A stretch of DNA of 9,166 nucleotides from Planctomycetaceae bacterium (GTDB lineage: Bacteria; Planctomycetota; Planctomycetia; Pirellulales; JAEUIK01), in NCBI GenBank assembly GCA_016793185.1, contig JAEUIK010000615.1, positions 1 through 9,166 on the forward strand, read 5' to 3'. A program made the position numbers and the translations under genes. Below, one piece after another: positions 1-5,840 of the stretch. The notes under the pieces are model-generated. The model was not told the origin of the DNA. It searched no databases and worked only from the letters and a program-made list of their open reading frames with translations. Positions within the stretch are counted from its first letter, which is position 1. Every line of letters begins with the position of its first letter.

Positions 1-2
1 AC

Positions 3-305
3 GCCATCCGGCAGGCCTGTGCCCTGCTGAAGAAGCCCAAGCTCGAGGGCTGCATTCTCTACACGTCGTCGCAGCCCTGCCCGATGTGCCTGGCGACCGC
101 CTATTGGGCCGGCCTCGATGGGATCGTTTACGGAGCCACGGTGGCCGACTCGAAGCAGTACGGCAACTTCGACGACGCCTTCATCTACGAGCAGCTCGCC
201 CGGCCGGCCGAGGCCAGGGCCATCTCGGAACAAATCCTGCTGCGCCCCGAGGCCGTGGAGGTCTGGAAGGAATACGAAGCGCGCACGGACAAGATCGACT
301 ACTAA
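3..305 (+). CDS. Guanine deaminase-like nucleoside deaminase (3' part only)
   Basis: This is the C-terminal ~100 residues of a cytidine-deaminase-fold enzyme; the start lies before the window. The frame begins AIRQACALL and contains the zinc-binding signature PCPMC, with the two cysteine ligands encoded at 78-80 and 87-89. The His-Ala-Glu half of the zinc/proton-shuttle site must lie upstream. After the signature come YWAGLDGIVYGA and GNFDDAFIYEQL, which closely match the guanine deaminase (GuaD) branch: I recall the same CILYTS, PCPMCL, YWA and FDDxFIY blocks in Bacillus GuaD. The short C-terminal tail ending in DKIDY also fits GuaD. The family hydrolyses guanine to xanthine and ammonia in the cytosol for purine salvage or catabolism. 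Other small-molecule deaminases share the fold, so the substrate is inferred. The stop is TAA at 303-305, and a strong stem-loop follows 33 bases later. Confidence 0.85.
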   Translation, partial: AIRQACALLKKPKLEGCILYTSSQPCPMCLATAYWAGLDGIVYGATVADSKQYGNFDDAFIYEQLARPAEARAISEQILLRPEAVEVWKEYEARTDKIDY

Positions 306-338
306 CGTTGCCGCGCACCCACCAGGGACGACTCACGA

Positions 339-372
339 CCGGCGAGGAGATCCCAGGGGATCTCCTCGCCGG
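339..372 (+). terminator. Perfect 15-bp stem-loop after the deaminase gene
   Basis: The left arm at 339-353 and right arm at 358-372 are exact reverse complements (arm CCGGCGAGGAGATCC) with a 4-base loop CAGG. It starts 33 bases past the deaminase stop codon, the expected place for a transcript end. There is no run of T after it (CTGCGTTG follows), so it is not a classical intrinsic terminator. It may be a T-less terminator, a 3'-end stabiliser or a REP-like element. The structure is seen directly; the role is inferred. Confidence 0.55.
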
Positions 373-430
373 CTGCGTTGAATTCGGCTCGCCGGGCTCG
401 GCCTGGCGCAGCGCCTCCGGCTCACTTTTC

Positions 431-459
431 TTGACACCCAGATCCCGCGGGGGGAGAAT
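431..459 (+). promoter_or_regulatory. Candidate sigma70-type promoter for the redoxin/monooxygenase gene
   Basis: A perfect -35 hexamer TTGACA lies at 431-436. After a 17-base spacer comes GAGAAT at 454-459, matching four of six positions of TATAAT. Transcription would begin near 466, giving a leader of about 140 bases before the ATG at 608. The GC-rich spacer and imperfect -10 keep this a candidate only. Confidence 0.4.
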
Positions 460-596
460 CCCGCGTGGCGAGCCACCCTCGCGCGGCTCCCCAGGGAAGA
501 GGCACCGGGCGATTTTTGCCGTGCGCGCGTGGGCTCGCTCCAGGGGGCGTGTGCACGCCGACGACTCACGGTCTAGCGTTTCACTGACACGCGATC

Positions 597-600
597 GAGG
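597..600 (+). promoter_or_regulatory. Ribosome binding site fixing the start at 608
   Basis: GAGG at 597-600 lies 7 bases before the ATG at 608. It supports that ATG over any of the upstream in-frame codons, and the encoded protein then begins directly with a signal peptide. Confidence 0.6.
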
Positions 601-607
601 TGCCACG

Positions 608-2455
608 ATGCGTTTGCTTTCATCCTGCGCTGCTGCTCTGCGATGCGCGTTTCCCCCCGTGGCGATGATGCTGCTCGTGGCGTTCTCGACGAACCTGCTG
701 GTCGCGGCCGAAAACGATCCCGGCACGAGTTCGACCCCTGCGGCCGAGGTCGCCGCAAAATCGTCCGCGCTGGGCACCAAGATCCCGGACTTCACCCTCC
801 GTGATCACTTGGGACGCGAAGTCAGCCTTGGCGACTTCGCCGCGAGCAAGCTGGTGGTCGTGGCCTTCCTTGGCACCGACTGTCCGCTGGTCAAGCTCTA
901 TAGCGCGCGGCTCAGCGAGACGGCCCAGAAATACGCCGCTCGGGGAGTGATGCTGATCGGCATCAATTCGAACCGCCAGGATCAGCCCCGCAAGATCGGC
1001 GCGTTCGTGCAGCAGTACGGCATCACGTTTCCGGTGCTCAAGGATCTCGACAATCGCGTCGCCGACCTGTTCGCCGCCGAGCGAACGCCGGAGATCTTCG
1101 TGCTCGACCAGGAGCGGGCGATTCGTTATCGCGGCCGCGTCGACGATCAATACGGCTTCACGACCAGCACCGGCTATGGCCGGCCCAATTTGACGCGCAG
1201 CGATCTCACAGAGGCGCTCGACGAGCTCTTGGCCGGCAAAGCGGTCAGCATGCCCGTCACCGCGGCTCCCGGCTGCTTGATCGGCCGGGTGCCGAAAGTC
1301 GAGCCGCACGGCGACGTGACCTATTCGAAGCAGATCGCCCGCATCTTCCAGAATCACTGCGTCGAATGCCATCGCCCTGGAGAGATCGCACCTTTCCCGC
1401 TGACAAACTACGAAGAGGTTTTGGGCTGGGGCGAGATGATCCAGGAAGTGCTCGACCAGGGGCGCATGCCTCCTTGGCACGCCAATCCCGCCCACGGTGA
1501 GTTCCGCAACGCGCGCCGGCTCAGCGACGAAGAGAAATCGCTGATCGCCACCTGGGTCAAGAATGGGCAGCCCGAGGGGGATCCGCGGGATCTCCCCGAG
1601 CCGCGCGTCTTTGCAGCCGGCTGGCAGATCCCCCAGCCCGACCTGGTGGTTTACATGGACGAGAAGCCTTTCCAGGTGCCGGCTGAAGGGGTCGTCGATT
1701 ACATCTACTACACGGTCGACCCGGGCTTCACCGAAGATAAATGGATCAAGGCGGTCGAAGCGCGGCCGGGCAATCGCTCGGTGGTTCACCATATCATCGT
1801 GAGCATCGTCGAACCGGGCGAAACCGAGCAAGGGGCCTTTAGCCGCAGCGGAGGTCTTTGCGGGTACGCGCCGGGCATGCAAGCACGCCAGTACCCGCCG
1901 GGCGTGGGAATCTACGTTCCGGCCGGTTCGCGATTCCGTTTCCAGATGCACTACACGCCCAACGGCATCGCCTGTGAAGACCGTTCGAGCGTTGGGCTGG
2001 TCTTCGCCGATCCGCAGGAGATCAAGTTCGCCTCCGTCGGGGGCGTCTGCGGCACCGTCTCGATCAACATCCCGGCCGGCGCGCCCGACCATGTGATCGA
2101 AGCCAAGCAAAAGCTCCGCAAAGACATCGTGCTGACTGGCATGATGCCGCACACCCACGTCCGGGGACGATCGTTCCGCTACGAAGTCGACTACCCCGAT
2201 GGCACGCACGAAGTGCTGTTGGACGTGCCGCACTTCGATTTCAACTGGCAGCTCTGGTACGACCTGGTTCAACCCAAAGTGATTCCCAAAGGGTCGACGA
2301 TCCGCACCACCGCCCACTACGACAATTCAACGGGCAATATCTTCAATCCGGATCCGACAAAGAACATCACCTACGGCGACCAGACGTGGGAAGAAATGAT
2401 GTTCGGCTGGTACTCGACGATCGAGCCGCGCGAGAAGGTCGAAAAGAAGAAATGA
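608..2455 (+). CDS. Exported redoxin / haem-c / copper type II monooxygenase fusion protein
   Basis: This is a 615-aa exported multidomain protein. Residues 1-34 form a Sec signal peptide (hydrophobic core MMLLVAF, likely cleavage after VAA). Residues ~45-190 are an AhpC/TSA-type redoxin domain with one active-site cysteine, C92, in GTDCPLVKLY; a second cysteine, C223 in APGCLIGR, could serve as partner. Residues ~240-320 carry a c-type haem motif CVECH (C251, C254, H255) and a possible distal ligand M287 in GRMPPWHA. Residues ~345-610 resemble the ascorbate-dependent type II copper monooxygenases (PHM/DBH). The pair H394-H395 in VVHHIIV and H448 in MHYTP match the first copper site; H515 and H517 in HTHVRG, with Met597 in EEMMFGW, match the second. 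The family hydroxylates C-H bonds using copper and O2. The substrate is unknown. The haem module may feed electrons to copper, which is inference. The gene appears to stand alone, with ~300-base gaps on both sides. Domain identity is strong; enzymatic activity is unproven. Confidence 0.87.
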   Translation: MRLLSSCAAALRCAFPPVAMMLLVAFSTNLLVAAENDPGTSSTPAAEVAAKSSALGTKIPDFTLRDHLGREVSLGDFAASKLVVVAFLGTDCPLVKLYSARLSETAQKYAARGVMLIGINSNRQDQPRKIGAFVQQYGITFPVLKDLDNRVADLFAAERTPEIFVLDQERAIRYRGRVDDQYGFTTSTGYGRPNLTRSDLTEALDELLAGKAVSMPVTAAPGCLIGRVPKVEPHGDVTYSKQIARIFQNHCVECHRPGEIAPFPLTNYEEVLGWGEMIQEVLDQGRMPPWHANPAHGEFRNARRLSDEEKSLIATWVKNGQPEGDPRDLPEPRVFAAGWQIPQPDLVVYMDEKPFQVPAEGVVDYIYYTVDPGFTEDKWIKAVEARPGNRSVVHHIIVSIVEPGETEQGAFSRSGGLCGYAPGMQARQYPPGVGIYVPAGSRFRFQMHYTPNGIACEDRSSVGLVFADPQEIKFASVGGVCGTVSINIPAGAPDHVIEAKQKLRKDIVLTGMMPHTHVRGRSFRYEVDYPDGTHEVLLDVPHFDFNWQLWYDLVQPKVIPKGSTIRTTAHYDNSTGNIFNPDPTKNITYGDQTWEEMMFGWYSTIEPREKVEKKK

Positions 2456-2588
2456 CTGGCGGGATCGGACTTTCCCTGCGCCCCGGGGTGGCCGTACCGC
2501 GTCGAGCTGGTCGGATCGTGCTGCGCCCGTCGGGGGTATCGCCACCACGGACTCCTCAGACAGGCCCGAGCACCCACTGGCGGATGAC

Positions 2589-2602
2589 GATTCGATCGAA
2601 TC
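2589..2602. promoter_or_regulatory. 14-bp perfect palindrome, possible operator
   Basis: GATTCGATCGAATC is its own reverse complement. It sits 64 bases upstream of the candidate -35 element of the transglutaminase operon, at the edge of the AT-rich stretch. Two-fold symmetry of this length suits a dimeric regulator, but only one copy is visible and no regulator gene is nearby. Confidence 0.3.
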
Positions 2603-2666
2603 TCGTATCCTTCTATTACTATTGGGTTTACATCATCTCGACCACTTGGCGCGGCCGTAGATAATT

Positions 2667-2695
2667 TTGACTAAACCACCCATTCCCTGCATACT
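2667..2695 (+). promoter_or_regulatory. Candidate sigma70-type promoter for the transglutaminase operon
   Basis: TTGACT at 2667-2672 matches five of six -35 positions. CATACT at 2690-2695 follows at a 17-base spacing and matches four of six -10 positions; TACTAT at 2692-2697 is an alternative with a 19-base spacing. The surrounding AT-rich context supports it. The leader to the ATG at 2807 would be about 105 bases. Confidence 0.45.
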
Positions 2696-2731
2696 ATCTG
2701 GTACGTCGCCCATTTCTGTCCGAGCGTTCTA

Positions 2732-2746
2732 AGTCCCTATGGGACT
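2732..2746 (+). other. Small stem-loop in the transglutaminase operon leader
   Basis: AGTCCC-TAT-GGGACT forms a perfect 6-bp stem with a 3-base loop. It lies between the promoter candidate and the start codon, so it would be in the 5' leader. No riboswitch or attenuator architecture around it is recognisable. Confidence 0.35.
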
Positions 2747-2798
2747 GCCTGTTGAGGCCCATTGAACCGCTCGTGTCGCGACCTGCTTGATCCGGAAC

Positions 2799-2805
2799 GA
2801 GGTGG
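2799..2805 (+). promoter_or_regulatory. Ribosome binding site fixing the start at 2807
   Basis: GAGGTGG lies just before the ATG at 2807. It favours this start over the in-frame TTG at 2762, which lacks a comparable site and would add 15 residues before a normal-looking signal peptide. Confidence 0.55.
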
Positions 2806-2806
2806 T

Positions 2807-4000
2807 ATGCAACAGCGCCGCAGTGGGGCGAGAGGGTTCGCCATTCCTTTCGGCTGCGTCCTGCGACTGGGACTCGCGTGTGGAATCGCGGGCTTCTTGG
2901 CCGCTGCTCCGCACGTTCGCGCCGAGGAAGAGGACGAAGAGATCTTTGCCATCGTCGATGGGGAGGTGGTCCGCACGGAAGAGGATTCCGCGGCCCCCGG
3001 CGCTGAGGAGCCCGCCGCGAGGGTGAAGCCCCCCGCCGGCGCCAAGCCACCCAAGTACGCCAACCGCTTTGCCATGCCCGATCCGGCGCTCGAGTTGATC
3101 GACCCGCGGATCTATCGATTGCGGGTGATTATCCGCATCGACTCGCCGGAGTCGGCCGCGAAAAACGTCGTCGCGACGGGGCCCATCCCCATGGACTGGC
3201 CCGAGCAACGGGTCCGCCTGATCAGCGAAAAGATGACCCCGCACTGCAAGTCGAGCGAGACGGTACTCAAGGGTCAGGCTGCCTACCTGACCTTCAACGT
3301 TCCGCAGATCGCCAAAGGGGGCTCGGCCTTCGTCGAGCGGCTGTACGAGCTGACGCGCTACCGCACGCGATTCTTGCTGCCCCCCGAGGATATGAAACTC
3401 GCGCGGCAGGCGCCCAAGGAACTGAAGCCGCAACTCGCGGGCGTCCCGCCGGGCGTCGAGATCGACAGTCCGCAGATGATCGCGCTGGCCGAATCGCTGC
3501 GCGGCACCGACGAGAAGGCACCAGCCTGGGATCTGGTCAAGTCCCTCTGGAGCTGGACGCGCGACAACGTGGAGTTCCAGAACGGCGACTTCCGCGGCGC
3601 GCTCTATGCCATCGAGAATCGCTGCGGCGATTGCGAGGAGATGAGTGCGCTGTTCGTCGGACTGTGCCGGCTGAATGGCATTCACGCGCGCACGGTCTGG
3701 GTCGAGGGGCACGACTATCCCGAGTTCTACCTGCTCGACCAGCAGGGCAAGGGACACTGGATCCCCGCCCAAGTGGTCGGTCCTCCCTGGTTCGGCGAGA
3801 TCACCGAGTATCGCCCCATCTTTCAGAAGGGGGATCGGTTCTACGACGGGCTGCAGAAGACCTACGTCCGGTATGTCCCCACGACGGTCCGCGGAGCCGA
3901 CGCCAAAGTGCAGCCGCGCGTCGATTTCCGCCACGAGATTCTCGCCGACTCCGACATCAACGGACCTTCGTACGTGAATCCCAAGCGAGTGGTACCCTGA
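2807..4000 (+). CDS. Exported transglutaminase-like (papain-fold) protein
   Basis: This 397-aa protein begins with a signal peptide (residues 1-39; arginines at 4, 5 and 9, hydrophobic stretch VLRLGLACGIAGFLAAA, likely cleavage after VRA). A very acidic segment EEEDEEIF and a Pro/Ala/Lys-rich linker to about residue 80 follow. The C-terminal half has a transglutaminase-core signature: CGDCEEMSALFVGLCRL at 273-289, with C276 the likely nucleophile, then GIHARTVWVEG, then H302 in GHDYPEFYL as the likely catalytic histidine. D311, or the H317-W318 block in GKGHWIPAQ, stands where the third residue is expected, though the usual W-x-x-D order is not clear. The fold covers protein cross-linking, protease and amidase activities, so the reaction is unknown. 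It should act outside the cytoplasmic membrane. It is the first gene of a three-gene run; the next start is 28 bases away, suggesting cotranscription with the DUF1549/DUF1553 and DUF1501 genes. Confidence 0.82.
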   Translation: MQQRRSGARGFAIPFGCVLRLGLACGIAGFLAAAPHVRAEEEDEEIFAIVDGEVVRTEEDSAAPGAEEPAARVKPPAGAKPPKYANRFAMPDPALELIDPRIYRLRVIIRIDSPESAAKNVVATGPIPMDWPEQRVRLISEKMTPHCKSSETVLKGQAAYLTFNVPQIAKGGSAFVERLYELTRYRTRFLLPPEDMKLARQAPKELKPQLAGVPPGVEIDSPQMIALAESLRGTDEKAPAWDLVKSLWSWTRDNVEFQNGDFRGALYAIENRCGDCEEMSALFVGLCRLNGIHARTVWVEGHDYPEFYLLDQQGKGHWIPAQVVGPPWFGEITEYRPIFQKGDRFYDGLQKTYVRYVPTTVRGADAKVQPRVDFRHEILADSDINGPSYVNPKRVVP

Positions 4001-4028
4001 TTTGTCTCAGCCGGCGTGGTGGATCGCG

Positions 4029-5831
4029 ATGAGCGCAAACCCGGGCGGAGCGCGCCTGGGGAAACTGGCGGGGCCGCTCGTGCTCGGCTGCGCGGTGATC
4101 TGCGCGACAGCGGTAGCCGACGAGCCCGACAGTCGTGCCCGGCGGGCCAGCGCCACAGCGGCACCGGCACCTCGGGCCAAGAGCCCGCCCGCCGGGAAGT
4201 CGCCAGCGCAGCCCGGCGAGCGGAGGACCGCGACTCCCCCCCGGCCCGCATCAGCGCTCCCCACGGGGAGCGAAGCTCTCTTGCTCGAGCGCCGAGCGGA
4301 GCGTCTGCGAGAAGTCCCCCGGCCCCCCGCGCCTCCCACTGGTGGTTCGGAGCTGACGAATCCTATTGATCGCTTCGTGGCCGCGCGGTGGAAATCGGCG
4401 CCCGGCAAGTTCGAGGCGCAGCTGTGCGATGAGCCGACCTTTCTCCGCCGCGTCTATCTTGATGTGATCGGGGTCATCCCGACCGTCAATGAAGTGACGC
4501 GCTATCTCGGTTCGCCGTCGACGCCGACCAAACGTGAGAAACTCATCGATCAGTTGCTGGCGCGCGACGCCGACTATGCGGCGCATTGGACTCCCTTTTG
4601 GGAAGACGCGCTGGCCAGCCAGAACGTCGTCGCCCAGGGGGGAATCCCCACGCATGGCAACTACCGGGAGTGGTTGCTCGACAACTTCGCCAGGAATCGT
4701 CCGTTCGACCTGCTGGTGGCCGAACTGCTCGATCCGACGATGCCCGGCCGCAAGCCGCCGGAGTCGGAAGAAGTCCTCGGCGCGCCGCTTACGGTCGAAT
4801 ACGTCCGCAACGAAGACCACACCGCCACCTTGCAAACGGCGGCCAATGTCGCCCAGGTCTTTCTCGGCACGAGCATGAAATGCGCCGGGTGCCACGACCA
4901 TTTCGAGAACAGCGAGTGGCCGCAAGATCGCTTTCTCGCCTTCGCGGGCCTGTTCGCTCCGCAGGACCTCGAGAAGATTCGCTGCGAGGCCCGTTCGGGC
5001 AAGTTTGTTCCGGCCCGCTTTCCCTTTGACTTGCCGAACGCGAGCGACGCAGTCCCCGCGGAACTTACCGGGCGGCTCCACCTGGCGGCCCAGTCGATCG
5101 TCGATCCCGCCAATCCCCGTTTTGCCAGAACGATCGTTAACCGCCTCTGGAAGCGGTACCTGGGGCTGGGGCTGTTCGAACCGATCGACGACTATCGCGA
5201 AGACGTCCCCGCCAGCCATCCGGAGCTGCTGGAGTGGCTGGCCTACGACTTCATGGAGCACGGTTACGATCTCAAGCACACGATTCGCTTGATTCTCACC
5301 AGCCGCACCTACCAGCTCCGCTACGACCCGGAGGTCGAGGATCACTTCAGCGCTGGCGAGAAGAACGCGCCGCGATACTTCCGGTCGCCCAGCTTGCGGC
5401 GCCTGACGGCCGAGCAGTTTCTGGACAGTGTGCGCGTCGCGACCAGCGGGACGTTCGAGGCGGGCGAGCGGACCTTCCTCGACTCGCGCTCGACGGCGCT
5501 CGCTCGAGCCTTGGGGCGTCCCGCGTCGCGCAACGAAATCAGCACGGCCCGCCCCGACGACGTGGCAATCGTCCAGTCCCTCGAGTTGCTCAACGGTCGC
5601 GAGTTGCGGCGGATGATCTACGGCAATTCACTCTTTACCGAGGGGCTCGAGCGGCAGGACCCGCGCAAGCAGGTCGATCGCCTGTACCGGATCGCGCTGA
5701 GTCGCCCGGCGACCGCGGCCGAGAAAAACGCCGGCAAGGCCTTTCTCCAGCTAGCCGAGACGCCCGTCGACGGCATGCAGGACATGCTCTGGGCGCTCGT
5801 CTGCAGCCCTGAGTTTCAATACATCAAGTAG
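4029..5831 (+). CDS. DUF1549/DUF1553 exported protein with CXXCH motif
   Basis: This 600-aa protein belongs to the planctomycete-typical DUF1549 (PF07583) plus DUF1553 (PF07587) family, whose biochemical role is unsettled. The N-terminus is a signal peptide (hydrophobic AGPLVLGCAVICATAVA, cleavage before DEP), followed by a low-complexity Ala/Pro/Arg linker to about residue 105. DUF1549 starts at NPIDRFVAARW (residue 111), with the typical FLRRVYLDVIGVIPT block and CAGCH at 285-289, which could bind haem c or a metal. DUF1553 runs from about 355, with ANPRFARTIVNRLWKRYLG and LKHTIRLILTSRTYQL, to the end at EFQYIK. It lacks the N-terminal cytochrome-like domain (PSCyt1) that many longer family members carry. 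The ATG at 4029 is chosen for its signal peptide; a TTG at 4002, one base after the previous stop, would add nine residues. The DUF1501 gene starts 9 bases downstream, the usual pairing for this family. Confidence 0.88.
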   Translation: MSANPGGARLGKLAGPLVLGCAVICATAVADEPDSRARRASATAAPAPRAKSPPAGKSPAQPGERRTATPPRPASALPTGSEALLLERRAERLREVPRPPAPPTGGSELTNPIDRFVAARWKSAPGKFEAQLCDEPTFLRRVYLDVIGVIPTVNEVTRYLGSPSTPTKREKLIDQLLARDADYAAHWTPFWEDALASQNVVAQGGIPTHGNYREWLLDNFARNRPFDLLVAELLDPTMPGRKPPESEEVLGAPLTVEYVRNEDHTATLQTAANVAQVFLGTSMKCAGCHDHFENSEWPQDRFLAFAGLFAPQDLEKIRCEARSGKFVPARFPFDLPNASDAVPAELTGRLHLAAQSIVDPANPRFARTIVNRLWKRYLGLGLFEPIDDYREDVPASHPELLEWLAYDFMEHGYDLKHTIRLILTSRTYQLRYDPEVEDHFSAGEKNAPRYFRSPSLRRLTAEQFLDSVRVATSGTFEAGERTFLDSRSTALARALGRPASRNEISTARPDDVAIVQSLELLNGRELRRMIYGNSLFTEGLERQDPRKQVDRLYRIALSRPATAAEKNAGKAFLQLAETPVDGMQDMLWALVCSPEFQYIK

Positions 5832-5840
5832 GTGCCCGCG

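Larger units (their letters stand above)
306..607. other. Intergenic region with stem-loop, promoter candidate and repeats
   Basis: This 302-base stretch holds no convincing gene. The reading frame of the downstream gene stays open through it back to base 86, but the translation is Arg/Gly/Ser-rich and lacks family features, so it is read as GC-driven openness. Visible elements are the 15-bp stem-loop at 339-372, a TTGACA promoter candidate at 431-459, a direct repeat ATCCCGCG at 442-449 and 458-465, a 6-bp inverted repeat GGGGAG/CTCCCC at 451-456 and 487-492, and an inner small hairpin GTGG-CGAG-CCAC at 465-476. Confidence 0.6.
2456..2806. other. Intergenic region with palindrome, promoter candidate and leader hairpin
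   Basis: This 351-base stretch holds no convincing gene. The first part is GC-rich with no clear terminator hairpin. From about 2590 to 2700 the sequence becomes distinctly AT-richer, as expected of a promoter region. It holds a 14-base palindrome at 2589-2602, a -35/-10 pair at 2667-2695 and a 6-bp hairpin at 2732-2746. A small in-frame extension beyond 2664 into a tyrosine-rich peptide looks accidental. Confidence 0.6.

Noticed and set aside
86..607. Upstream in-frame extension of the redoxin fusion gene
   Set aside because: It overlaps the deaminase gene and a 15-bp stem-loop, is compositionally odd, and would bury the signal peptide at residue ~175. The ATG at 608 has its own GAGG.
1570..1600. 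Inverted-repeat-like GGGGATCC ... GGATCTCCCC
   Set aside because: It is imperfect and lies inside a conserved coding region between the haem and copper modules, so it is explained by codon content.
620..2317. 565-codon open frame on the minus strand
   Set aside because: It lies exactly opposite the clearly recognisable redoxin/monooxygenase gene, has no recognisable domain and is explained by high GC reducing antisense stops.
2729..3934. 401-codon open frame on the minus strand
   Set aside because: It is antisense to the transglutaminase gene and its translation is Arg/Leu/Asp-rich without family features.
4251..5345. 364-codon open frame on the minus strand
   Set aside because: It is antisense to the DUF1549/DUF1553 gene, whose plus-strand motifs are unambiguous.
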